Assembly (NCBI GenBank): GCA_030041435.1
Contig: JASHNW010000019.1
Coordinates: 1-64,000, forward strand
Direction: 5' to 3'
Length of the DNA stretch: 64,000 bases
From: Acidobacteriaceae bacterium
GTDB lineage: Bacteria; Acidobacteriota; Terriglobia; Terriglobales; Acidobacteriaceae
Shown piece by piece: positions 48,992 through 57,331 of this stretch. The translations under genes were made by a program, and so were the position numbers. The notes under the pieces were generated by a model, which had not been told where the DNA came from, made no database searches, and worked only from the letters and a program-made list of their open reading frames with translations. Each line of letters begins with the position of its first letter. Positions within the stretch are counted from its first letter, which is position 1.

Positions 48992-49627
48992 ATGCAAGTC
49001 CATGCTCTCGACATGGCCATGGATAAAGCCGTGAACGGGCCACTGACAGGTGATCAGCCAAAGAGCGACCTGCACGTCTACCGCGTCTCTGCGGCGAACA
49101 AAACTGTCGCTGTGATGCTGGGCGTCGTTCAGTTCTGCCTGGCGGGGTGGCTAGGTTCCGGCTTGTTTGTTTCGCAAATTCGGGCACGGCTCGCACACGA
49201 GGGCTTGAGCACCACAGCTAATCTCGTCGTCACATTGGCGTTGCTTGGTCTCGCACTGTTCTCGGCAATTCGACCGTTTCAACTGCGCGTGACAATCACG
49301 AACTCGCAGGTTGAGGTCGTCAGGGCATTCCGCACCTACACCGTTCCGTTCGCGGAGATTTCAGGTCGTCGTTTCACGGGCGGCAAAAGTGGAAGCGGCA
49401 TATATCTTTACCGCCGGGGCAAGTCGCGCGTCCTTGTGAGCGAATCATTATTCCCACTGGATGATTTCTACAAGCGATGGAGAGCTTCGATCTACGACCT
49501 CGACATGGCAGACAGGCTCAAGCGCAAGGCGGCCGGCAAAGAACGGGCGATGGATTGGTTCTTTGACACCAATGATTCCGAACAGCATCCGGCGATTGGC
49601 GGCCCTGACATCAATCGCCTGGCTTAA
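48992..49627 (+). CDS. Hypothetical membrane protein with PH-like domain
   Basis: A protein of about 211 residues with two hydrophobic spans (VAVMLGVVQFCLAGWLGSGL and ANLVVTLALLGLALFSAI), then a region resembling bacterial PH domains (RVTITNSQVEVVRAFRTYTV, PFAEISGRRF). I do not recognise a family function. Several in-frame starts exist (48992, 49013, 49019), none with a good ribosome site. GC content seems lower than in neighbouring genes, which could indicate a different history, but this was judged by eye. Confidence 0.55.
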   Translation: MQVHALDMAMDKAVNGPLTGDQPKSDLHVYRVSAANKTVAVMLGVVQFCLAGWLGSGLFVSQIRARLAHEGLSTTANLVVTLALLGLALFSAIRPFQLRVTITNSQVEVVRAFRTYTVPFAEISGRRFTGGKSGSGIYLYRRGKSRVLVSESLFPLDDFYKRWRASIYDLDMADRLKRKAAGKERAMDWFFDTNDSEQHPAIGGPDINRLA

Positions 49628-49680
49628 CGGAAAAGCAACCTCCCCTTCTGGCTGGGTCACCGGCCACCCGGCAATAAATA

Positions 49681-50034
49681 CTATTTGGGCAGGACGGTTA
49701 CGGGCTCATCCTGCTTCACGGTGTAAGCAATCACAAACCGGACCGGCTCCGTTGCGCTGGCGTTGCGGGAGACGGTGTGAACCAGGTGCGCCGCGTCGAC
49801 GAAGCTTTGACCTTCCTGGATCGGGACGACTTCATCGTCGGCGAATGCGGAAAGGATCGTTCCGCTCAGCATGTATCCCAGACCAACGACGGGATGACGA
49901 TGACCGCTCCCGTCAGCGCCGGGGACGTACTCGATCAGGTAGAGCCGCGTCTCCCACCCGGGAAGGCCCTCCACGGGAGCCGAACCCAGCAGCGTGCGAT
50001 GAATCGGCTTGACTGCTTCGCGGTTAACAGGCAA
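49681..50034 (-). CDS. Small cupin-domain protein
   Basis: A 117-residue single-domain cupin. Motif 1 is SGHRHPVVGLGYMLSG, with two His, but the usual Glu is replaced by the G-L-G-Y segment. Motif 2 is FVDAAHLVHTVSRNAS, with two His. A metal site is therefore plausible but not standard. Cupins of this size include small dioxygenases and isomerases as well as binding proteins, so no reaction is assigned. It lies downstream of the nicotinate phosphoribosyltransferase gene on the same strand with a gap of about 117 bases. Confidence 0.7.
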   Translation of the reverse strand: MPVNREAVKPIHRTLLGSAPVEGLPGWETRLYLIEYVPGADGSGHRHPVVGLGYMLSGTILSAFADDEVVPIQEGQSFVDAAHLVHTVSRNASATEPVRFVIAYTVKQDEPVTVLPK

Positions 50035-50151
50035 AAGCTGCCTCCGTTCTGCGCACGATGGTTGGATACGGGGAGGGAGGCATTGGATTCCGGGCGTGTC
50101 ATCGGCAATGCGAAAGCCGCTCGGTCTCGGGGAGGTGGAGAGGATGACGGA

Positions 50152-51534
50152 TCAGGTGCGGATCGGCTGGCGCGCGAAGCCCTCGGTCCCAAAGACGCGC
50201 CGGTAGCGCTCGATCTCCGCGGCGGGCCCCAGCGCCTTGTCGGGGTTATCGGAGAGTTTGATGGCGGGGCATCCGCCGGCGTCCTGCAGCTTGCAGACGA
50301 CACGCGGCGGGTCAAAGCCGTCGCCGCGCGGGCTGCAGTCGCGGAAATCGTTGGTGAGCAGCGTGCCCCAGCCGGCGCTGAAGCGGATGCGCGGCTCCGG
50401 CCTCCAGCGGCGGGTGTCCAGAAAATCTTCGGCACGGCGGAATTCGGCGGCGGAGGCGCCCGGAGCGATGCATCCGGAGAAGGTGGCGTGCAGCGCGAGG
50501 ATGGAATCGACGTCGAGCGAATCCGAGGCGATGAAGAGTTTCGTGCGTGGATCGCGCTCGCGCTGCTCCAGCCATGCAATGTATTCCTCGCCGGCAATCA
50601 AGGGATCCTTGCTGTCGGCGCGCTGGCCGGTCCAGTCCGCCACCCAGTCCGGAGCGCCGCGCAGGAACTGCGTCGTGCCGAAGGTGTCGGGCAGGAGGAT
50701 AAGCAGCTCGCCCTGGTAGGTCTGCTGCCACAGCTCGAGGACGCGGTACTGCGACTGCCTCAGCTCGTCAACGTTGCGGGCCATGGCCGCCAGTGCCATG
50801 GGAATCTCATGGGCGTTGGTGCCGATGGCCTCGAAGTCGTGCTTGTAGGCCAGGTAGGCGTTGGAGGTTCCCGAGAAAGCCGGGCCGAGGACGTCGCCCA
50901 TGGCCTGCACGACATATTCCTGCCACAGAAAGCTGTGCCGGCGGCGCGTGCCGAAGTCGCTCACACGCAGCAGCGGCACGCCGCGCAGGCGCGCCATCTT
51001 GTCCCACAGCCGCGACTTGGCGCGCGCGTAGAGAATGTCCAGCTCGAGCTCGCTGAGGCGGCGGAGGCCGGCGCGCGTTCGCAGCTCGCTCACGATGGAA
51101 AGCGCGTAGATTTCCCAGAGCGTGGTCTCGGGCCAGAGTCCGTGAAAGGTGAGAGCAAGCTGGCCGTCCTCCGCGGACAGTTCCCAGGGTGAGAGGCGGA
51201 AGCCGTGTTCCAGCCAGTCGAGGAATGCCGGTTCGAAGATGCCGCGGCGTCCGTAAAACGTATTGCCGGCCAGCCAGACCAGTTCGGATTTATAAAAATG
51301 GAGCTCGGCCACATGATCGAGCTGCGCGCGCAGCTCGTCGGCATCGACAACATCGGCGAAGCGAATTTCCGTGCCGCGATTGACGAGCGAAAATGTAGCC
51401 GGCGTTTGCGGAAAATTCTTCCAGATGAACTGGAGCATGAGGAGCTTGTAGAAATCCGTGTCGAGCAGCGACCGGACAATGGGATCCAGCTCCCAGTTAT
51501 GGTTGTGCGCGCGCCGGGCCAGGTTCAGGATCAT
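50152..51534 (-). CDS. pncB: Nicotinate phosphoribosyltransferase
   Basis: A 460-residue enzyme of NAD salvage that joins nicotinate with PRPP to give nicotinate mononucleotide. Family marks are LLDTDFYKLLMLQF, LVNRGTEIRF, LWEIYALSIV, VSDFGTRRRHSF (with the active-site His), SGTSNAYLAYKHD, GTNAHEIPMA and the PRPP-side SDSLDVDSIL. I used the ATG at 51534; one six codons upstream is also open. It follows mqnC with a 44-base gap on the same strand, so the two may be co-transcribed. Confidence 0.92.
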   Translation of the reverse strand: MILNLARRAHNHNWELDPIVRSLLDTDFYKLLMLQFIWKNFPQTPATFSLVNRGTEIRFADVVDADELRAQLDHVAELHFYKSELVWLAGNTFYGRRGIFEPAFLDWLEHGFRLSPWELSAEDGQLALTFHGLWPETTLWEIYALSIVSELRTRAGLRRLSELELDILYARAKSRLWDKMARLRGVPLLRVSDFGTRRRHSFLWQEYVVQAMGDVLGPAFSGTSNAYLAYKHDFEAIGTNAHEIPMALAAMARNVDELRQSQYRVLELWQQTYQGELLILLPDTFGTTQFLRGAPDWVADWTGQRADSKDPLIAGEEYIAWLEQRERDPRTKLFIASDSLDVDSILALHATFSGCIAPGASAAEFRRAEDFLDTRRWRPEPRIRFSAGWGTLLTNDFRDCSPRGDGFDPPRVVCKLQDAGGCPAIKLSDNPDKALGPAAEIERYRRVFGTEGFARQPIRT

Positions 51535-51578
51535 GACGAGCCATCGAGGCAATGCATTGGATGCGCGGGGGACGCAGA

Positions 51579-52625
51579 CTAGTTCAGAAACATGGTCCGG
51601 TAGAGGGTGTCGCGCTGGACCGGCTTGAAGCCGGCGTCGCGAATGATGCGGCGGAGTTCTTCTTCCGTGGTGCAGTTCGAGGTGCCGGCGGCTTTGACTA
51701 CGTTCTCCTCCAGCATCACCGAGCCGACATCGTTGCCGCCGAAGCGCAGGCCCAGTTGCAGGACCTTCAGCCCCTGCGTCACCCAGCTTGACTGCACGTT
51801 CTCGATGTTATCGAGATAGAGCCGCGCGATGGCGAGCACCTTCAGGTACTCGACCGCGGTCGCTTCGTCCCATCCGCGGCCGCCGAGGGCCGTGTGTTTG
51901 GGCTGGAAGCTCCAGGGGATGAAAGCGGTGAATCCGCCAGTCTCCTCCTGCAGGCGGCGAATGACGTCGAAGTGATTGACGCGCTGTTCGAAGCTCTCAC
52001 CGACGCCGAACATCATGGTGGCTGTCGTGCGCATGCCCAACTGGTGAGCGGTGCGATGGACGAGGACCCAGTCTTCAGTGCGGCACTTGAGGCGCGCGAT
52101 GCGATGCCGGACTTCGTCATCGAGGATCTCCGCGCCGCCGCCGGGGATGGAGTCGAGGCCGGCCTCGCGCAGGCGCTGGATGGTTTCGCGCACGGATAGT
52201 TCGCTGTACTCGGCGATGGCCAGAATTTCGGATGCGGAGAAGCAGTGCAGCCAGATCGACGGAAAGCGCTGCTTGATGCCGCGCAGGAGCCGCTCGAACC
52301 AGTCGATTTTGAGGTCGGGATGCAGGCCGCCCTGCATCAGCACGCCGGTGCCGCCCATTTCGAGGGTCTCGGCTATCTTGGCGTAGATGGTGTCGAAGTC
52401 GAGGATGTATCCTTCAGAAGCCTGCTTGCCTTTCAGCGGGCGATAGAAAGCGCAGAAGGTGCAGTACTCCGTGCAGAAGTTGGTGTAGTTGATGTTGCGA
52501 TCGATAATGTACGTGACCACGCCCTCGGGGTGCAGGCGTTTGCGCACGGCGTCGGCTTCCATGCCAAGGCCGATGAGGTCGTCGGAGCGGAAGTAGTCGA
52601 GCGCCTGCTCGCGAGAAAGCGGCAT
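51579..52625 (-). CDS. mqnC: Cyclic dehypoxanthine futalosine synthase (menaquinone pathway)
   Basis: A 348-residue radical SAM enzyme of the futalosine route to menaquinone. The 4Fe-4S motif is C51-x3-C55-x2-C58 in NINYTNFCTEYCTFCAFYR, a hallmark of MqnC. Other family stretches are GGTGVLMQGGLHPDL, GLDSIPGGGAEI, MMFGVGES and ENVVKAAGTSNC. The ATG at 52625 starts MPLSREQALDYF, matching the usual N-terminus; the open frame upstream has no resemblance to the family. Its presence shows the host makes menaquinone by the futalosine route, consistent with a quinone pool fed by the cytochromes in the window. The other mqn genes are elsewhere. Confidence 0.93.
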   Translation of the reverse strand: MPLSREQALDYFRSDDLIGLGMEADAVRKRLHPEGVVTYIIDRNINYTNFCTEYCTFCAFYRPLKGKQASEGYILDFDTIYAKIAETLEMGGTGVLMQGGLHPDLKIDWFERLLRGIKQRFPSIWLHCFSASEILAIAEYSELSVRETIQRLREAGLDSIPGGGAEILDDEVRHRIARLKCRTEDWVLVHRTAHQLGMRTTATMMFGVGESFEQRVNHFDVIRRLQEETGGFTAFIPWSFQPKHTALGGRGWDEATAVEYLKVLAIARLYLDNIENVQSSWVTQGLKVLQLGLRFGGNDVGSVMLEENVVKAAGTSNCTTEEELRRIIRDAGFKPVQRDTLYRTMFLN

Positions 52626-52810
52626 AATTCCATTGTCGGGAAAAACCGGCGGCGCGTCCAGCCGGTCTCGCTGGTGCGGGCGGCTCGCAGCATGCCAATT
52701 CTCCGCCGGGCCAGCAACGCAGTCGCAGCCAGGACGCATCGCAGGGACCATCAGCTCAACGCAATCACCCTTGTTTGTTTCTGGAAATTAAATCCACCGA
52801 GAGGGGCTTT

Positions 52811-54013
52811 ATGTATCGAAACCTGTCGCTGCATCTACGCCAATTCCCTGTCCTGTTGCTTCTGCTGGTGGCGCCGCTGTGTCTTCCCATTGCTGCGCAG
52901 GACAAGAAAGCGCCTGCGTCGGCTCCCGATGTGCTGGTGCTGTCGAATGGCGATACCCTGCACGGAACATTTGTGAAAGCGATCGGCGGGACGGTGACGT
53001 TCCATAGCGACCCGCTGGGCGACCTGAATGTGGCCTGGGCCAAAATCCAGTCCCTGCACGTGAGCGAGAACGTGGCCGTGCTCAACAAAAATATGAAGGC
53101 CCGCGGCAGGCATGCGATCGGCCATCTGCCTGTCGGCCCGCTGGAGGCGACGAGCGAGACGGTGACGCTCCATCCGCAGAATCAACCGGCGGCTGCGCCG
53201 ATTCCGGTCAGGGACGCGCAGTTCATTGTCGACCAGACGACGCTGGAGAAGCAGTTGTACCACGAGCCTGGCTTCCTGACCGGCTGGAATGGGTCGGCGA
53301 CAGCGGGCGCAACGCTGGTGACGGCCACGCAGGATCAATACACGGTGTCCGGCGGCATCGGGCTGGTGCGAGTGGTGCCGACGGTGAGCTGGCTGGACAC
53401 GCGCAATCGCACTTCGACGGATTTCAGCGGCTCGTTCGGCAAGATCACCGAGCCGGCGTATATCAGCGCAGGGGTCTACACGCCGGCGAGCTCAACCAAA
53501 TCGTCGATCGTCCACTTCGACGCGGAGCGCGACGAGTACGTGTCGCCACGGTTCTTTGCGCTGGGGCAGACGGCCCTCGACCACAACTACAGCCAGGACC
53601 TGAATCTGCAGCAGATCTACGGCGGCGGCATGGGCTGGACTGCGCTGAAGACTCCGAAACAGGAAGGCGATCTGAAGGCGACCGTGCAGTATGAGAAGCA
53701 GGATTTTATCGCCGGCGCCGGCTCCACGAACCAGAACCTGATTGGGTCGACCTTTGCGGCCAGCTACATCCTGAAGCTGAAACTCGTAACCTGGACGCAG
53801 GGGCTGGCCTATATTCCGGCGTGGAACACTCCCCGAGCCTATTCAGCGAACGAGACCAATACCTTCGCGTTCCCGGCCTATAAGAACTTCGGCTTCTCCG
53901 TGGGCACGCTGGACAGCTATCTGAACGACCCGCCGGCGACTGAGCCGCCCACAAAGCGAAACTCGTTCCAGTTCACAATGGGGTTAACTTATGCGATCAA
54001 GTCAAAGTACTAA
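52811..54013 (+). CDS. DUF481 outer-membrane beta-barrel protein
   Basis: A 400-residue protein. GAGGGG lies four bases before the ATG, followed by a signal peptide (FPVLLLLLVAPLCLPIAAQ). Residues about 38-100 form a small beta domain (VLVLSNGDTLHGTFVKAIGG, typical of the N-terminal part of these proteins). Residues 160-400 are amphipathic strands of a DUF481 barrel ending in LTYAIKSKY, with a C-terminal Tyr fitting outer-membrane insertion signals. Such proteins are induced by salt or stress in some bacteria; function here is unknown. The stop codon lies inside a tandem palindrome. Confidence 0.75.
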   Translation: MYRNLSLHLRQFPVLLLLLVAPLCLPIAAQDKKAPASAPDVLVLSNGDTLHGTFVKAIGGTVTFHSDPLGDLNVAWAKIQSLHVSENVAVLNKNMKARGRHAIGHLPVGPLEATSETVTLHPQNQPAAAPIPVRDAQFIVDQTTLEKQLYHEPGFLTGWNGSATAGATLVTATQDQYTVSGGIGLVRVVPTVSWLDTRNRTSTDFSGSFGKITEPAYISAGVYTPASSTKSSIVHFDAERDEYVSPRFFALGQTALDHNYSQDLNLQQIYGGGMGWTALKTPKQEGDLKATVQYEKQDFIAGAGSTNQNLIGSTFAASYILKLKLVTWTQGLAYIPAWNTPRAYSANETNTFAFPAYKNFGFSVGTLDSYLNDPPATEPPTKRNSFQFTMGLTYAIKSKY

Positions 54014-54028
54014 TTAGTACTAATTAGT
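54009..54028. repeat. Tandem pair of ten-base palindromes
   Basis: ACTAATTAGT occurs twice head to tail without a gap, each a perfect palindrome. The first copy contains the TAA stop of the DUF481 gene. It could be an operator with two half-occupied sites for the downstream membrane protein gene, or a weak AT-rich terminator stem. Confidence 0.45.
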
Positions 54029-54150
54029 GAATGATGGAGGCATTACCCGCATAACATATTCGATGGCGTAGGCCCGGCATCGTTACAGGAACGCGGTATG
54101 ATTCTCGGAATGGTGCTGTGCGACCTGCAGGTCCGGAGAGCCTGGCGGCA

Positions 54151-54729
54151 ATGCTGATGGCGGCCGCCATGAATCCCCCGCCGCCCTTGCCCACCGCCCT
54201 GCGGCACACAGGGGAATTCTGGACCCAGACCGGAATCGCGATCGCCCACCATCCGCTGGCAGTGTTGATTTGCGCAGTCGTCCCCGCTGCGGCGCGTGGT
54301 TACATTCTGCTGCGCGGCCGGCATCTGGAGCGAGGACAGCTTGCGCTGCTTGAGTTTGTCGTCACCATCTGGCGTGTGCTGCTCTGCGGAGTCGCTGTTT
54401 GGATTGCATGCTCGGGGCGGGAATGGCAGATATTGTCGGCCCAGGTGGGCGCGATGGCTGCCTGGCAGGTAGCGATCAATCGGTTCGCTGCCTACGCGGC
54501 CCATCACCTGCGCATCATCCTGTGGCAACTGCTGTTTTATGCCGTTGCTTTTCTGCTGGCGGGAAAAATCGTCGCATGGCTCGTGCAGGCCATCGCAAAG
54601 AGCAATGGGTGGCTGCGGGAATCGCACCACCGCATGGCCGCAATCAGCGTGCTGCGCAATTTGATCCTTGTGCCTGTAGCCGTCGTCTACGCCGTCGAGA
54701 TGGCGAGGCCGGTGTTTCGATTGAGCTGA
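54151..54729 (+). CDS. Hypothetical multi-span membrane protein
   Basis: A protein of about 192 residues with roughly four hydrophobic segments (PLAVLICAVVPAAARGYIL, FVVTIWRVLLCGVAVWIA, LLFYAVAFLLAGKIVAW, LRNLILVPVAVVYAVEM). I do not recognise the family. I took the ATG at 54151, which has GGAGAG ten bases upstream; the ATGs at 54157 and 54169 and a GTG at 54118 remain possible. It is convergent to the TPR gene, with stop codons four bases apart. Confidence 0.6.
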   Translation: MLMAAAMNPPPPLPTALRHTGEFWTQTGIAIAHHPLAVLICAVVPAAARGYILLRGRHLERGQLALLEFVVTIWRVLLCGVAVWIACSGREWQILSAQVGAMAAWQVAINRFAAYAAHHLRIILWQLLFYAVAFLLAGKIVAWLVQAIAKSNGWLRESHHRMAAISVLRNLILVPVAVVYAVEMARPVFRLS

Positions 54730-54733
54730 CGGC

Positions 54734-55492
54734 TTAAGAACCGCTGCTCGCTCCCAGGTCCTTCAGCGCTTTGCGCGCTTCTTTCGCGTGGGGCCCGTCG
54801 GGCAATGCGGTGAGATAGAGCTGGTAATTGCTGATCGCGGTCCCGCGCTGGTTCAGATGGCGCGCCGCCTCTGCCAGCCCGAATACCGCCTCAGCGTTGC
54901 CGGGATCGACCCGGGCGGCTTCAGCGAAGCGGCCGTAGGCGCCTTTGTAATCGCCGGTGCGCAGGTAGAACAACCCCACCTGCGTATCCTGGCGGCCCAG
55001 CTTCGGGTCTAGAGCCGTTCCGCCGGCGTCCGCCGACGATGCGTCGGTATCCGGAAGATCGAGGTCTTTGACCCCGCTCTGGCTGGAACTGAAGTCCTTG
55101 CCGGGTGCGCCGGGGTTGGCCCCGCTCGGCGGCGGCGCGCTGGTTTCATCCTGTTGAGCGGCCTTTTGGGATTGCGCTTCGGGAAATGGGTTCCGATCCG
55201 CTGTGGAGGGCTTCGCGGAGGGCGCCTGCGGAGCGGGAGCGGCGGGCACCGAATTGCTGTCCTGCTGATCGGCCTGGTGAGCCGCGGCCTCCGACTGCGC
55301 CTCCGGAAACGGGTTCTGCTCAGCTTCCGAGGGCTTTTTCTTCTGTGGCGTCGGCGAGCCGGAATTCTTTGCTGCCGAATGGTTCGCGGCGGGCGGATTC
55401 TGCTGCTGCGGCGGCGCGGACTGGTCCTGCTGCTGGGCCAGGCAGGGCAAGCCCAGCGCGAACACCATGACGCCAATGAACAGACGGCCCAT
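54734..55492 (-). CDS. Secreted low-complexity protein with C-terminal TPRs
   Basis: A 252-residue protein with a signal peptide (MGRLFIGVMVFALGLPCLAQ). A Gln/Pro/Ala/Ser-rich disordered region follows (about 20-160), containing the repeated unit NPFPEAQSEAA / NPFPEAQSQKA. The last 90 residues have two or three TPR units (VGLFYLRTGDYKGAYGRFAE, AAARHLNQRGTAISNYQLYL). The role is unknown. A flexible linker with a small TPR head suggests an envelope adaptor. It is divergent from the SET-domain gene with a 66-base gap. Confidence 0.7.
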   Translation of the reverse strand: MGRLFIGVMVFALGLPCLAQQQDQSAPPQQQNPPAANHSAAKNSGSPTPQKKKPSEAEQNPFPEAQSEAAAHQADQQDSNSVPAAPAPQAPSAKPSTADRNPFPEAQSQKAAQQDETSAPPPSGANPGAPGKDFSSSQSGVKDLDLPDTDASSADAGGTALDPKLGRQDTQVGLFYLRTGDYKGAYGRFAEAARVDPGNAEAVFGLAEAARHLNQRGTAISNYQLYLTALPDGPHAKEARKALKDLGASSGS

Positions 55493-55558
55493 CTCTCTTT
55501 ATTTTAGACGCGCGATGGGGCGGGAAAGCGTCCCGGGAATTGCTATTCTGCAATCGAT

Positions 55559-56032
55559 ATGGCTCTCATCATCCGCTCCTCCGCTATCCATGCCGCGGGC
55601 TGCTACACCACCTCGCGCATTCGCAAAGGCACTCAGGTCGTGGAATATACGGGCCCGCGCATTCCCAAGGAAGAGGCGGACGTGAAGTACGCGAACTCGC
55701 CCACCACGTATCTGTTCGGCGTGGGCGACGGGTCGACGGTGATCGACGGGCACGGCACGGCCATGTTCATCAACCACTCGTGCGACCCCAACTGCGAGAC
55801 CGAGGAGATCGACGGCAGGGTGTGGATCATGGCTATCCGCAACATCGCGGCGGGCGAGGAACTGACCTACGACTACTACCTGTACGACGGCGACGACGAC
55901 GAAGCGGCGTGCAACTGCGGCGCGGTGCAATGCCGGCGAACGATGTACGCGCCGGAGGAGATCAGGAAGCGGGCGCGGGCGGCGAAGAAGAAGCAGCGGA
56001 AAAGCGGGCAGCGCACAGGCGGTCAGCGGTAA
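55559..56032 (+). CDS. SET-domain lysine methyltransferase-like protein
   Basis: A 157-residue protein that is almost only a SET domain, a fold that transfers methyl groups from S-adenosylmethionine to lysine. The core NHSCDPNCE and GEELTYDYYLY motifs are intact, as is the post-SET-like Cys cluster CNCGAVQCRRTMY that can bind zinc with the earlier Cys. The last 20 residues are basic and partly encoded by a short tandem repeat (AAGCGGTCAGCGG-type). Bacterial SET proteins of this short type are found in many genomes, and their substrates (ribosomal or DNA-binding proteins) are mostly unknown. Divergent from the TPR gene. Confidence 0.85.
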   Translation: MALIIRSSAIHAAGCYTTSRIRKGTQVVEYTGPRIPKEEADVKYANSPTTYLFGVGDGSTVIDGHGTAMFINHSCDPNCETEEIDGRVWIMAIRNIAAGEELTYDYYLYDGDDDEAACNCGAVQCRRTMYAPEEIRKRARAAKKKQRKSGQRTGGQR

Positions 56033-56067
56033 AGCGGTCAGCGGAATTCTTCTCCGAGTTACGGGCG

Positions 56068-56625
56068 TCAGGCTGATTTAGTCATGCGGACGATGGGCAG
56101 GCTTTCGCCGTTGGCCAGCGGCAATTCGACACGCTCCTGCTCGATGTAACCGTGATGGCGATAAAGGGGGATGCCGGTGAGGGTGGCGCCCATCTCGAAG
56201 CGGGTGAAGCCTTCGGCGTGCGCGGCCTCTTCGCAGAGCGCGAGGATGCGGCTGCCGATTCCCTGGCGCACCCAGTTGGGATGGACGAAGAAGGCGCGAA
56301 TTTTCGCGGCGTCGCTGCGCGGATCGAGGAGAGCGTCGTCGCGGCCCGGACGATGATCGCTGCCATAGGGCGTCTTCCGGCGCGACCATCCACCGCAGGC
56401 GGCAAGGACGGCAGGATCCGCCACCGGCTCCACGGCAAAGTAGGTTCCGTCGGCAATCAGCTGCGTGTCGAGGCCAAGCCAGGTGCCGAGTGCGCCCTCG
56501 ATCTGGGCCGGCGAATAGGCCTGGCGCCCGAGGCCGCGCACCGATGCATCGATGAGAGCCGTGAGACGCGGGATGTCCGCGTGCGTCGCGAGACGGAAGC
56601 GGAAATGATCGAGGCCCACCTGCAT
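56068..56625 (-). CDS. GNAT-family N-acetyltransferase
   Basis: A 185-residue acetyltransferase. The acetyl-CoA loop is VRQGIGSRIL (Q/R-x-x-G-x-G/S). Other marks are IRAFFVHPNWVRQGIG and the terminal beta strand YRHHGYIEQERVELPL. The start MQVGLDHFRFRLATHADIPRL at 56625 fits the family; the reading frame continues upstream through the ybeY region but with no family match. No ribosome site is clear. The substrate is unknown. It is divergent from ybeY. Confidence 0.8.
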   Translation of the reverse strand: MQVGLDHFRFRLATHADIPRLTALIDASVRGLGRQAYSPAQIEGALGTWLGLDTQLIADGTYFAVEPVADPAVLAACGGWSRRKTPYGSDHRPGRDDALLDPRSDAAKIRAFFVHPNWVRQGIGSRILALCEEAAHAEGFTRFEMGATLTGIPLYRHHGYIEQERVELPLANGESLPIVRMTKSA

Positions 56626-56764
56626 TGCAATATTGTACGAAGGCGGCAGGCGCTCCGATCGCGGCGAGTCTGCGCGCCGCGATGCGCGTTTCGATACAAT
56701 CGGCATCCTGGAGCTCTTTTCGTGCGCCGGCAGAAGCAAGCCACGCAGTTGCGCGCATCCCGCC

Positions 56765-57331
56765 ATGATTGCGATGGAACCTGCGATACGAGCGAAGTTC
56801 AGCCGCACGCTGCGGCAGCGGACGCTCGCCGCTTTCCTGGCACAGGCCGCTGAGGCGGTGAGGCTGCAGGGGGAAGTGTCGGTGCTTCTGACTACCGACG
56901 CGGAGATCCGGCGGCTGAATCGGGAATTTCGTCATCAGGACAAACCGACTGACGTGCTTTCGTTTCCAGTGGAGAAATTGAGGTCGCACCACGGAGCGCA
57001 CAGAGAACACGGAGGACAGAGAAAGAGCGGCACGCGGCCAGGCACACATTCCAGGGAACCTGAGCTGGCCGGCGATCTGGCGATTTCAGTGGAAACGGCA
57101 GCGCGCCAGGCGGAAGCCGCCGGACATGCGCTGTTTCTGGAACTGGAGGTCTTGCTGCTGCATGGCGTCCTGCACCTGGCGGGCTACGACCACGAGACGG
57201 ACACCGGGCAAATGGCGCGCCGGGAAGCGGCGCTGCGCCGGAGGCTGGGGCTGGCGGCAGGGCTGATCGAGCGGAGCGCGGCTCCGGCGCCACGAGCGGC
57301 ACGAAAGCCGCGCGGGAGCATCCGGCCATGA
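56765..57331 (+). CDS. ybeY: Endoribonuclease YbeY with an in-frame insertion
   Basis: A 188-residue zinc-dependent RNase involved in 16S rRNA 3'-end maturation and ribosome quality control. The metal motif H133-x3-H137-x5-H143 (HGVLHLAGYDH) is intact, as are PTDVLSFPVE and GDLAISVETA. Between the last two lies a segment of about 30 extra residues (71-99, His/Gly/Arg-rich) encoded by CACCACGGAG/ACACGGAGG-type repeats at 56985-57030. It lies where family members have a short loop, so activity may be kept. The C-terminal 30 residues are also longer than usual. It overlaps the next gene by four bases (ATGA), the usual ybeY-corC arrangement. Confidence 0.9.
   Translation: MIAMEPAIRAKFSRTLRQRTLAAFLAQAAEAVRLQGEVSVLLTTDAEIRRLNREFRHQDKPTDVLSFPVEKLRSHHGAHREHGGQRKSGTRPGTHSREPELAGDLAISVETAARQAEAAGHALFLELEVLLLHGVLHLAGYDHETDTGQMARREAALRRRLGLAAGLIERSAAPAPRAARKPRGSIRP
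56985..57030. repeat. Dispersed CACGGAG-type repeat inside ybeY
   Basis: The stretch contains CACCACGGAG, CACAGAGAACACGGAGGAC and AGAGAAAGAG in a row, the pattern of a short imperfect repeat (ACCACGGAGncACAGAGnACACGGAG) that I know from intergenic regions of many bacteria. Here it is within a coding sequence and keeps the frame. Confidence 0.5.
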
